Shown here piece by piece: positions 56,376-64,000 of a DNA stretch of 64,000 bases (position 1 is its first letter; each line of letters starts with the position of its first letter). The notes below the pieces were generated by a model. The model worked only from the letters and a program-made list of their open reading frames with translations, ran no database searches and had not been told where the DNA came from. The stretch is from DASXQK01 sp963757155 (GTDB lineage: Bacteria > Pseudomonadota > Alphaproteobacteria > Dongiales > Dongiaceae), in the NCBI GenBank assembly GCA_963757155.1, contig CAVWQS010000008.1, positions 1-64,000 of the forward strand, given 5' to 3'. The translations under genes were made by a program, and so were the position numbers.

Positions 56376-57089
56376 ATGTCACGCGCCGTAGCCCAAATGC
56401 AGCTGATTCCCGCCTGCTCACTGGCCTGGCTGACTCTGGAAAAAGCCGCCTCCGGTTCCTATTTCCTGCGCATGCCGATCCGGCAAGCTTCCCGCCGCAA
56501 TCACGCCTCCGCCGATCTGTTTGAAGCTCCCGCGGCGCCCACGCCGGCGGGGTTCCGATACGCGCCAGACCTGTTCTCGCCGGAGGTTGAAAAAGCCTTT
56601 GTCGCGCAATTCGAAACCCTGCCGTTCAAGCCTTTCGAGTTTCACGGCTATCTCGGCAACCGACGCGTGGTGTCATTCGGCTACCGCTACGACTATGCTG
56701 GGCGGGCCTTGCGGTCCGCCGAGGAGATGCCGGCGTTTCTGGCACCCCTGCGAAGGATCGCCTGCCGGTTCGCCGGCATTCCGGAATCGGATTTGGCCCA
56801 GGCGCTCGTAACCGAATATGCGCCTGGTGCCGGCATCGGCTGGCATCGCGATAAGCCCATGTTCCAAGACGTCGTCGCCTTGTCCTTCCTGGCTCCCTGC
56901 GTCCTGCGGTTGCGCCGCGCCGACGGTGCGGGCTGGGCGCGCGCGGCGGTGGAAATCTCGCCACGCTCTGGGTATCTGCTTCATGGTCCGGTGCGCACCG
57001 ACTGGGAGCACAGCATCGTGCCGATGGACGCGTTGCGCTATTCCGTGACGTTCCGATCCTTCCGGCGTGACTATTCAAAGCCTGAATAA
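56376..57089 (+). CDS. AlkB-family 2-oxoglutarate/Fe(II) dioxygenase
   Basis: The dioxygenase domain starts near SADLFEAPAAPTPAGFRYAP (about 56505). Iron ligands are WHRDKP (HxD at 56844-56852) and DWEHSI (about 57000); the 2-oxoglutarate arginine is in the RYSVTFRSFR end. It would oxidatively remove alkyl groups from nucleic acids (AlkB type) or modify another partner. The start is not settled: in-frame ATGs at 56247, 56376, 56397 and 56472. The last starts directly before the domain (MPIRQASRRNHASADLF). Confidence 0.82.
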   Translation: MSRAVAQMQLIPACSLAWLTLEKAASGSYFLRMPIRQASRRNHASADLFEAPAAPTPAGFRYAPDLFSPEVEKAFVAQFETLPFKPFEFHGYLGNRRVVSFGYRYDYAGRALRSAEEMPAFLAPLRRIACRFAGIPESDLAQALVTEYAPGAGIGWHRDKPMFQDVVALSFLAPCVLRLRRADGAGWARAAVEISPRSGYLLHGPVRTDWEHSIVPMDALRYSVTFRSFRRDYSKPE

Positions 57090-57407
57090 CGCGCCCTCGG
57101 AAGTCCCGGCCTCGCGCGCTCGGCGCCGGAATCTCGCCGTGAACCGGATTTCACGCGGGAATGGACGAAACCTGTAGAAGTCCCCGAAGACCGCCCGTTA
57201 TTGTGGCAAGTCGGTCAGATAACGAGGAATTGACGTTGCAAGTGGCAGTTTTTGACGCCTAATTCCCACAGGGTGGGGATAGTCTCCATTCCGACGGCCA
57301 CCAAGTCGCTGCGGCCGTCCACCAAGCCGGGCCCGCGATCTTCGCATCGTTGGCGCCCGGCCTTCCAAATTTGCTCGTGAGAATTCAACGAGGCCCGGGG
57401 AAAGCAG
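57090..57407. other. Intergenic region before the cyclase gene
   Basis: About 318 bases without a gene or repeat that I recognise. A G/C-rich sequence around 57105-57150 (ctcgcgcgctcggcgccgg) could form hairpins after the AlkB-like gene. The cyclase promoter should lie near its 3' end. Confidence 0.4.
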
Positions 57408-59285
57408 ATGGAGCGCCGGCTTGCAGCCATTCTTGTTGCCGATGTCGTCGGCTACAGCCGCCTCTTGCGGGCCGATGAGGCGGGGACGCTGGCCGCACTC
57501 CAGACAACGCGCAAGGAAATCCTCGAGCCGTTGATCGACAAGCATCGCGGCCGCCTCGTCAAGCTGATGGGCGATGGTGCCCTCGTCGAGTTTGGGAGCG
57601 CGGTCAGTGCCGTCCAATGCGCCGTGGAGCTGCAGGAGGCAACGGAAGCCGCCAATGAGGGCCTGCCCGAAGACCGGCGGCTGATGCTGCGGATAGGCTT
57701 GGATCTGGGCGATGTCGTGGTCGTGGACGGTGACCTCTACGGCGATGGGGTCAATGTCGCCGCTCGCCTGGAAGCCCTGGCAGATCCCGGGACCATCATC
57801 CTGTCGCAGGCCGTGTTGGATCAGGTGCGAAGCAAAATTGCCTGCGAGTTCGAGGATCTCGGCGAACAGCGGCTGAAGAACGTCCCCGAACCCATACGGG
57901 TGCATCGGGCTTTCACGCGACATGCACGGACGACGGCGGCACCCCGAACCGATCAGGTGCGGGCGAAACCTTCCATCCTCGTCCTGCCGTTCACGAATAT
58001 GAGCGGCGATACGGAGCAGGAATACTTCAGCGACGGCATCACCGAGGACATCATCACGGATCTCTCCCAGATTTCGGCGATCTTCGTCGTTGCCCGCAAC
58101 ACGGCCTTCAATTTCAAGGGCAAGACCGTGGAGATCGACAAGCTCGCCCGCCAGCTGCAGGTCGGCTACGTCCTTAGGGGCAGCGTGAGGAAAGCGGGAA
58201 ATCGGATTCGCATAACCGCCCAGCTGGTCGATGCCGCGACGGGTGGACATCTCTGGGCCAAGCGATTCGATCGTGTATTCGCCGATATCTTCGCCCTTCA
58301 GGACGAAATCTCGAGAAACGTCGTCGATGCGCTCAAGCTGAAATTGCTGCCCGAGGAATTGAAGGCCATCCGGACGCGCTCCACCTCCAATGCGCAGGCC
58401 TACAAGTTCTATCTTCAGGCCCGCGCCAGGCTGACCGTGAGCTGGGGAACCCAGCAATATCTGCGGTCTGCGCGACGGCTGTTCACCAAAGCCGTCAGGG
58501 CCGATCCGGGTTACGCCCGCGCCTACGCCGGCATAGCGGACTGCGATGCCTTCCTCTGGGTCAATGGGGATCTGGCGGTCTCCTACGAAGACATGCTGAC
58601 CAACAGCAGCAAGGCCCTCGAGCTGGCGCCAAACCTGGCCGAGGCCCATGCGTCGAGAGGGGTGGCGCTCTACGCCGCCGGTCATCCCGAGCAGGCCATC
58701 GTCGCCTTCGAGCGGGCCATCGGGCTGGATTCGGGACTCTTCGAAGCCCATTACTTCTACGGCTGTAGCTGCCGGGAGACCGGCGATTTTCCCAATGCCG
58801 CCCTTCACTTCGAGCGAGCGGCGGAGCTTCAGCCCGGAAACTTTCAGCCGCTCACGCTGCTGTCGGATATCTACGTCGCCCTGGGGCAACCGGACCGCAG
58901 CGTTGCAGCTGCCCGCGGCGCCCTCAGCCGCATCGAGGAGGCCTTCGGCGGGGATCCCGAGGTCGCGGAGGTGCTGGGGATTGGCGCGGCCACCCTGGCT
59001 TATCTCGGCGACTTCGCGCGGGCCGAGGCATGGGCGGAACGCGCCATGCTGGTCGACCCCGAATCTTACACCGTGCGCTACAACGCGGCCTGCACCTACG
59101 CCGTTGCCGGCAGACTGGACCTCGCCCAGGCATGCCTCGAATTCGCCTTCTCCCATGCACCCCGGGCGCGGGCCTGGCTGCTGGGAATCGCCAAGCATGA
59201 CACGCAATTGAACCCGCTTCGCGGGAGGGCGGAGTTTGAGAGCCTCCTGAAGCGCCTCGAAGCGCATACGGCCACGGGGTCTTGA
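57408..59285 (+). CDS. Class III adenylate cyclase with TolB-like and TPR regions
   Basis: 625 residues. A cyclase homology domain (1-170) has ILVADVVGYSRLLRADEAGT (first metal aspartate), LMGDGALVEFGSAVSAVQCA (second) and DLYGDGVNVAARLEAL. Then SILVLPFTNMSGDTEQEYFS, ITEDIITDLSQISAIFVVAR, VGYVLRGSVRKAGNRIRITA and HLWAKRFDRVFADIFALQDE, a TolB-like domain common behind these cyclases in Rhizobiales. The C-terminal 300 residues are TPR-like repeats (NLAEAHASRGVALYAAGHPE, LFEAHYFYGCSCRETGDFPN). It makes cAMP, or cGMP, in the cytoplasm; the C-terminus probably binds a regulator. Confidence 0.93.
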   Translation: MERRLAAILVADVVGYSRLLRADEAGTLAALQTTRKEILEPLIDKHRGRLVKLMGDGALVEFGSAVSAVQCAVELQEATEAANEGLPEDRRLMLRIGLDLGDVVVVDGDLYGDGVNVAARLEALADPGTIILSQAVLDQVRSKIACEFEDLGEQRLKNVPEPIRVHRAFTRHARTTAAPRTDQVRAKPSILVLPFTNMSGDTEQEYFSDGITEDIITDLSQISAIFVVARNTAFNFKGKTVEIDKLARQLQVGYVLRGSVRKAGNRIRITAQLVDAATGGHLWAKRFDRVFADIFALQDEISRNVVDALKLKLLPEELKAIRTRSTSNAQAYKFYLQARARLTVSWGTQQYLRSARRLFTKAVRADPGYARAYAGIADCDAFLWVNGDLAVSYEDMLTNSSKALELAPNLAEAHASRGVALYAAGHPEQAIVAFERAIGLDSGLFEAHYFYGCSCRETGDFPNAALHFERAAELQPGNFQPLTLLSDIYVALGQPDRSVAAARGALSRIEEAFGGDPEVAEVLGIGAATLAYLGDFARAEAWAERAMLVDPESYTVRYNAACTYAVAGRLDLAQACLEFAFSHAPRARAWLLGIAKHDTQLNPLRGRAEFESLLKRLEAHTATGS

Positions 59286-59309
59286 CCTTCCAATCACTGG
59301 AAGCCCCAT

Positions 59310-61514
59310 ATGCCGTCCATGAACCAGATCTCTCCCAAGGAACCTGTCGACCTCTCGATCTATGGCATGACCTGCGCGGCTTGCGTCCGGCGGGTCGAAA
59401 CCGCACTTGCGGCGGTGCCCGGCGTCGGGTCGGCCTCGGTCAATCTCGCCAACCGGCGGGCCCGGGTGAGTGGCGACGCGCCGGTCGATGCCTTGCTCGA
59501 GGCCGTGGATGCGGTCGGGTATCGCGCCGCACCGGCGCCCAAGGATTTGGCCGAGGAAGCGGCGGAGGACCGGGCCCAGGCAGCCGAGTTCCGGGGCGAG
59601 GTGATCAAGCTCACCGCCGCCGCGCTTCTTACCTTTCCCCTCATCCTCCAGATGGGCGCCGAGCTGCTTGGCCTCAGCTGGATGCTGCCGGGCTGGGTCC
59701 AGGCGCTGCTGGCGGCCCCGGTGCAGTTCTGGGCCGGTGCGCGATTCTACAAGGCAGCCTGGCGTGCTGCCCGCAGCGGCCATGGCAATATGGATCTGCT
59801 GGTGGTGCTCGGCACCTCGGCCGCTTTCTTCTTCAGCCTCTACCAGCTCCTGCTCGGCATGCCGCATCTCTATTTCGAGGCGGCGGCGGTGGTGGTGACG
59901 CTGGTGCTGTTGGGACGCGTGCTGGAGGCCCGGGCGCGGCGCAGCGCCGCGGCTTCCATCCGGGCCTTGATGAAGCTCCGTCCCGAGACGGCCCGCATCG
60001 AGCGCGGCGGCCAGGCGGTCGAGATGCCGGCCGAGGCGCTGCGCATCGGCGATATCCTGATCGTCAAGCCCGGCGAGCGCTTCCCTGGGGATGGCGAGGT
60101 GCTGGAAGGCGAGAGCGAGGCCGATGAATCCCTCCTGACGGGCGAGAGCCTGCCGGTCGCCAAGAAGCCCGGCGCCTGGGTTATCGGTGGCGCTCTCAAC
60201 GGCGACGGGCTGCTGCGGATCAGGGCGAGCTCGGCGGTGCATGAGGGGGTGCTGGCGCGGATCATCGCCTTGGTCGAGAACGCCCAGGCGAGCAAGGCGC
60301 CCATCGAGAAGCTGGTGGATCGGGTCAGCGGCGTCTTCGTGCCGGTGGTGCTGGGGCTCGCCATCCTGACCTTCATCGGCTGGTGGGCCGGGAGCGGCGA
60401 TTGGCAGGCCGCCCTCATCCCGGCGGTCTCCATCCTGGTGGTCGCCTGCCCCTGCGCGTTGGGCTTGGCAACACCCACGGCGATCATCGTCGGCACGGGC
60501 ATCGGCGCGCGCCGGGGCATACTCCTGCGCGATGCGGCGGCGCTCGAGCGGGCGCGGGAGATCTCGGTGGTCGTTTTCGACAAGACCGGCACGCTCACCG
60601 AAGGCCATCCGAAGGTGACGACGCTCGAGAGCGAGGACCCGGCCCGGCTGCTCTTCCTCGCCGCATCGGCCCAGCAGGGCAGCGAGCATCCGATCGCACG
60701 CGCCTTGCTGGAGCGTGCGGCGGGCGACGGGCTCGCCTTGGAGCCGCCGGTGGGTTTCAAGCGGCTCGGCGGCCGTGGCCTCACGGCGTGCGTCGCCGGC
60801 GAGGATGTGGCCATCGGCAATGCGCGGCTGATGGCCGAGCTCGGGGTCGATGTTGCCCGCTATGAGGCAAGCGTGGGGAAGATCACGAGCGAAGGGGCCA
60901 GTGCGATCTTCGTGGCCGCTGGCCGTCCGCTGCAGCTTCTCGGCGTGGTCGGCCTTGGCGATCAACTGCGCCAGAGTGCGATCGAGGCAGTGGCCGAACT
61001 CAAGGCGCGGGGGATCGAGACCGTCATGCTCACCGGCGACAGCAAGGCTGCCGCCGAGGCCGTGGCCGCCAAGCTCGGCATCGCCAGGGTGCTGGCCGAG
61101 GTCCTGCCCGAGGGCAAGGTCGCGGAGATCGAGCGGCTGAAAGGCGAGGGCCGGGTCGTCGCCATGGTCGGCGACGGGGTCAACGATGCGCCGGCACTGG
61201 CAGCCGCGGATGTCGGCATGGCCATGGGCGGCGGCAGCGATGCCGCGATGGCCACCGCGCCGGTCACGCTGATGCGCGGCGATCCCCGGCTCGTGGCCGA
61301 AGCGATCGAGCTCTCGCGGCGCACCAGCCGCAAGATCCGCGAGAACCTGTTCTGGGCCTTCATCTACAATCTGGTGATGCTGCCGCTAGCCGCCTCCGGC
61401 GATCTCTCGCCCATGCTGGCGGGGGCCGCCATGGCGCTTTCCAGCGTCAGCGTCGTCGGCAATTCGCTGCTGTTGCGGCTCTGGGGCGGCGGAAGGAGAG
61501 GGAGGTCCGCATGA
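59310..61514 (+). CDS. copA: Copper-translocating P-type ATPase
   Basis: 734 residues, exports Cu(I) across the inner membrane. One N-terminal heavy-metal domain (YGMTCAACVRRVETALAAVP; CxxC at about 20-23). The eight-helix P1B core has CPC in VVACPCALGLATPTAIIV, DKTGTLTEGHPKV (phosphorylated aspartate), SEHPIARALLERAA and VAMVGDGVNDAPALAAADVG. The last helix ends SSVSVVGNSLLLRLWG. Start at ATG 59310, or 59319. The cueR gene overlaps its stop, so regulation by copper is expected. Confidence 0.96.
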   Translation: MPSMNQISPKEPVDLSIYGMTCAACVRRVETALAAVPGVGSASVNLANRRARVSGDAPVDALLEAVDAVGYRAAPAPKDLAEEAAEDRAQAAEFRGEVIKLTAAALLTFPLILQMGAELLGLSWMLPGWVQALLAAPVQFWAGARFYKAAWRAARSGHGNMDLLVVLGTSAAFFFSLYQLLLGMPHLYFEAAAVVVTLVLLGRVLEARARRSAAASIRALMKLRPETARIERGGQAVEMPAEALRIGDILIVKPGERFPGDGEVLEGESEADESLLTGESLPVAKKPGAWVIGGALNGDGLLRIRASSAVHEGVLARIIALVENAQASKAPIEKLVDRVSGVFVPVVLGLAILTFIGWWAGSGDWQAALIPAVSILVVACPCALGLATPTAIIVGTGIGARRGILLRDAAALERAREISVVVFDKTGTLTEGHPKVTTLESEDPARLLFLAASAQQGSEHPIARALLERAAGDGLALEPPVGFKRLGGRGLTACVAGEDVAIGNARLMAELGVDVARYEASVGKITSEGASAIFVAAGRPLQLLGVVGLGDQLRQSAIEAVAELKARGIETVMLTGDSKAAAEAVAAKLGIARVLAEVLPEGKVAEIERLKGEGRVVAMVGDGVNDAPALAAADVGMAMGGGSDAAMATAPVTLMRGDPRLVAEAIELSRRTSRKIRENLFWAFIYNLVMLPLAASGDLSPMLAGAAMALSSVSVVGNSLLLRLWGGGRRGRSA

Positions 61515-61948
61515 AGGCCGCGCCGGAACCTGTCGCGGGCATGAACATCGGGGATTTGGCCAAGCGCTCCGGCGTGCCGGCGAAGACGATCCGCTATTAC
61601 GAGAGCATCGGGCTCATCCCCAAGGCCAAGCGCAGCGAGGGCAATTACCGCGTCTACGACGGCCGCGATCTCGCCAATCTCCGCTTCATCCACCGGGCGC
61701 GGCGCCTGGGATTCCCCGTCGCCGATGTGGAGAAGCTGTTGGCCCTCTGGCATGACCAGCGCCGTCCCAGCGGGAAGGTGCGCGAACTGGCGCTCAGCCA
61801 TATGAGCGAGATCGACCGCAAGCTCGAGGAGCTGCAGTCGATCCGGCGCACCTTGGCACATCTGGCCCATTGCTGCCGCGGCGATGAGCGGCCGGACTGC
61901 CCGATTCTGGATGACCTCGCCCATGGCGAAGAGGAAAAAAAGCGCTGA
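61511..61948 (+). CDS. cueR: MerR-family copper-responsive regulator CueR-like
   Basis: 145 residues from 61511 (first 14 precede MNIGDLAKRSGVPAKTIRYY, the MerR start). Dimer helix LDELQSIRRTLAHLAHCC-like. Two cysteines at the end (CCRGDERPDCPIL) match the Cu(I)-sensing pair of CueR. The start overlaps the end of copA (ATGA), so copA and its activator form an operon. Confidence 0.93.
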   Translation: MKAAPEPVAGMNIGDLAKRSGVPAKTIRYYESIGLIPKAKRSEGNYRVYDGRDLANLRFIHRARRLGFPVADVEKLLALWHDQRRPSGKVRELALSHMSEIDRKLEELQSIRRTLAHLAHCCRGDERPDCPILDDLAHGEEEKKR

Positions 61949-61967
61949 GCCGTGATAGGCTTCGGCC

Positions 61968-63059
61968 ATGTTCGAGCAATTCGCAAAACGCTGGCTTGGC
62001 GCCCGGAAACGCACGCGGGGCAAGGGCCGGGGGACCAGGAGCCGCAAGGCTAAGAGCAGAAGGGCGACGGCCGCGTACGGCTTCCTGGCGGCGCTGGCCC
62101 GGCGGCCGGCACTGCTGCTTGCCTGTGGTGCCGGCATCGGCCTGATCGTCGGGGCTGTCGTCGCCACCCATCGGGGAAGCCCACCGACCGTCTCCGCCAA
62201 ACCGGCGGGGAGTTCCGAGATCGCCGCCGTAACGCCGGCGGCGAAGGCTCTCGTGACGCCGGCAGCGCCGGCGCCGGCCTTGCCGCCGAGCGCGAGCTCC
62301 CCGGTGACGCCACCTCCGGGCGGCGGCGCCCATCCGCCCTGGCAGCAATATGCCAAAGCCGTCCCCGCCACCGAGGGACGCCCGATGATCGCCATCGTCA
62401 TCGACGATATGGGCATCGACAAGGCGGAGTCCGCCCGGGTGATCGATCTCCCGCCGGCGATCACCATCGCCTTCATGACCTATGCAAAGGATCTGTCGCG
62501 CCAAGCCGCAGCGGCGCGGACCGCTGGCCATGAGCTATGGCTTCATGTGCCGATGGAGCCCCTCGACGGCGAGCTCGATGCCGGTCCCCATGCGCTGAAG
62601 AGCTCGCTGACGCCCGAGGAGAATCGGCAGCGTCTCGATTGGGCCCTCGCCCAGCTCGACGGCTATGTCGGCATCAACAACCATATGGGCAGCCGCTTCA
62701 CCAGCTCGGAAGCGGAAATGAAGCCGGTGCTGGCGGAGGTGAAGGCCCGCGGCCTTGCCTTCCTCGATTCCCGTACCACGGCGGCAACCGTGGCGGGGCG
62801 GATGGCGAGCGAGATGGGCGTGCCCCATATCGACCGCGACGTCTTCATCGACAATGACGAGACCGTCGAGGCGGTGCTGGTTCAGCTTCGCCGCACCGAG
62901 GAGATCGCGCTGAAGCGCGGCCGGGCGCTGGCCATCGGCCATCCCCACGCCACCACCATTGCCGCTTTGCTCAAATGGCTGCCGACGCTAAGGGAAAAGG
63001 GCTTCGTGCTGGTGCCGGCGAGTGCGCTTCTGCATCAGGAGACGGCGACGGCGGGGTAG
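61968..63059 (+). CDS. Divergent polysaccharide deacetylase (YibQ-type) family protein
   Basis: 363 residues. A basic N-terminus then one membrane helix (ALLLACGAGIGLIVGAVVAT), an Ala/Pro-rich linker (about 85-110) and the enzyme-like domain from 130: MIAIVIDDMGIDKAESARVI, GHELWLHVPMEPLDGELDAG, GINNHMGSRFTSSEAEMKPV and RGLAFLDSRTTAATVAGRMA. These are periplasmic proteins related to carbohydrate deacetylases; often near cell-division/FtsEX or peptidase genes. Start at ATG 61968; reads away from cueR with only 19 bases between. Confidence 0.85.
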   Translation: MFEQFAKRWLGARKRTRGKGRGTRSRKAKSRRATAAYGFLAALARRPALLLACGAGIGLIVGAVVATHRGSPPTVSAKPAGSSEIAAVTPAAKALVTPAAPAPALPPSASSPVTPPPGGGAHPPWQQYAKAVPATEGRPMIAIVIDDMGIDKAESARVIDLPPAITIAFMTYAKDLSRQAAAARTAGHELWLHVPMEPLDGELDAGPHALKSSLTPEENRQRLDWALAQLDGYVGINNHMGSRFTSSEAEMKPVLAEVKARGLAFLDSRTTAATVAGRMASEMGVPHIDRDVFIDNDETVEAVLVQLRRTEEIALKRGRALAIGHPHATTIAALLKWLPTLREKGFVLVPASALLHQETATAG

Positions 63060-63101
63060 GGCGGAAAGAAAGACCGCCGCTCTGGTCGATTTCCTCCCAA
63101 C

Positions 63102-64000
63102 TCAATCCAGCGGCGTGAACACCGCACAGGGCGTGGCGATGCCGCGCAAGGCATGCTCGCCCAGGGGAATAAGCCGCGTGGTCGTCTCGGCCGCCACCGC
63201 GCCCGATACCAGCACGCTGCGGCCCAGCGGCCGGCAGAGCCCTTCGAGCCGGCTGACAAGATTGACGGCCGGACCGATGGCGGTGAAGTCCAGCCGGTCG
63301 GCCGTGCCGATATTGCCCCACAGCATCTCGCCCAGATGCAGGGCCATGCCGAAGGGAAGTGGCGCCAGCCCCTCCCGGCCGCGTTGCTGGTCGAGATGGG
63401 CCATGCCGGCCCGGGCCGCTGCCACGGCGCTGAGCGCGGCGTCGCAGGCGATAGAAGGCGGTCTTTCACCCACCGGGAAGATCGCCAGCACCCCGTCGCC
63501 GATGAACTTCAGCACCTCGCCGCCGAAGGCGTGAACCGCGCCGGCGATGCGATCGAACCAGGCGCCGAGGGCCGCGACCACCGCCTCCGGCGCCATGGTC
63601 TCCGAGAACTCGGTGAAACCCCGAAGATCGCCATAGAGCAGGACGGCGCGGATGGTCTCGCCCGTTTCGCGCCGCAGGTTTCCGCCCAGGACCTGCGCTG
63701 CGCTACGCCGGCCGAGATAGGCCTCGAGCAGCGCCGTCGTGGTCGAACGTGCGACAAGGGCGGCGAGCGGTGCGGCGGCGAAACGCGCCGCCTGATGCAG
63801 GAATGCGGTTTCATCCTCCGTCAGGCTCCGGGAGAGCGCCCAGCCGAGCAGCGGATCGTCGGTCCCCGAACCCGCGATATCCTCCTGCACCACGGCGGCG
63901 CCGAGCCCGGTGAGCCAGTCGCGGCCGAGATCGCCTTGCCCGGACTGGAACGGCGCCAGCGCCCCGAAGCCCAGCGCCTCGATCACCACGCCGCTCTCCG
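63102..64000 (-). CDS. Class III adenylate/guanylate cyclase, start outside the window
   Basis: The stop is at 63102; the frame stays open to base 64000, so the N-terminus lies beyond the window. 295 residues from the first in-window start (63989, GTG). The cyclase domain covers the last 190: AVLLYGDLRGFTEFSETMAP (first metal aspartate), VLKFIGDGVLAIFPV (second) and LDFTAIGPAVNLVSRLEGLC. This is a soluble class III cyclase; a sensor domain is expected upstream. Another cyclase is at 57408. Confidence 0.85.
   Translation of the reverse strand, partial: ESGVVIEALGFGALAPFQSGQGDLGRDWLTGLGAAVVQEDIAGSGTDDPLLGWALSRSLTEDETAFLHQAARFAAAPLAALVARSTTTALLEAYLGRRSAAQVLGGNLRRETGETIRAVLLYGDLRGFTEFSETMAPEAVVAALGAWFDRIAGAVHAFGGEVLKFIGDGVLAIFPVGERPPSIACDAALSAVAAARAGMAHLDQQRGREGLAPLPFGMALHLGEMLWGNIGTADRLDFTAIGPAVNLVSRLEGLCRPLGRSVLVSGAVAAETTTRLIPLGEHALRGIATPCAVFTPLD

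Noticed and set aside
57198..60965. 1255-codon open frame on the minus strand opposite the cyclase and copA
   Set aside because: It runs antisense to two well-supported genes; its amino acids are those forced by GC-rich codons and it has no family motif.

Overview
This is a high-GC (roughly two-thirds GC), gene-dense stretch that reads as an alphaproteobacterium of the Rhodospirillales/Hyphomicrobiales type. The evidence is the trpG-trpD-trpC-moaC-moeA operon, the soxBDAG order with a GlxA-type AraC regulator, REP-like palindromes with 'cgaaagcggg' arms, Tat-exported binding proteins, and IS110/IS1182/IS4 elements. I see no tRNA, rRNA, CRISPR array or phage genes.

Layout. 1-3664 is a giant palindrome: two inverted copies of an IS4-family element, the right one intact and the left one riddled with indels. 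3667-7886 is a PotABCD-type ABC transporter, with the binding-protein gene divergent from the other three. 7978-9618 is a YtcJ-type amidohydrolase. 9619-10452 is gene-poor and holds REP-like palindromes and a shrunken remnant of a dimethylglycine-dehydrogenase-type gene. 10453-22078 is a catabolic island: acyl-CoA ligase, TetR regulator, short-chain dehydrogenase, thiolase, and an Rbs-type sugar-like ABC transporter. One permease of that transporter runs on into a long SMP-30/strictosidine-synthase-like region.

22101-47170 is dominated by methylated-amine metabolism. It has a dimethylglycine/sarcosine dehydrogenase, an N-methylproline-demethylase-like flavoprotein, an MttB-family methyltransferase overlapping a GFA-family gene, heterotetrameric sarcosine oxidase (soxBDAG), an amidase, and a GbdR-like regulator. 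Between them lie three tandem paralogues of an unrecognised secreted cysteine protein, a CoA-binding/MetY fusion, and a REP palindrome split by two insertion sequences (35174-38160). The genes fit demethylation of betaine-like compounds to glycine, with one-carbon units passed to tetrahydrofolate or released as formaldehyde. 47170-52039 is mixed: acyltransferase, DUF1275, class A beta-lactamase, LysE exporter, HD protein, CBS protein. 52087-56196 is the trp/moa operon. 56247-64000 holds an AlkB homologue, two class III cyclases, copA-cueR and a YibQ-type deacetylase.

Sequence quality matters when reading this window. Many genes are broken by single-base frameshifts, and in most cases I examined the reading frame is restored by removing one base. 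The protein sequence on both sides stays well conserved. This insertion bias, strongest in 10.4-20.6 kb, together with the indel-rich palindrome arm at the window start, looks more like uncorrected long-read error than gene decay. I therefore annotate those genes as single coding regions with frameshifts.
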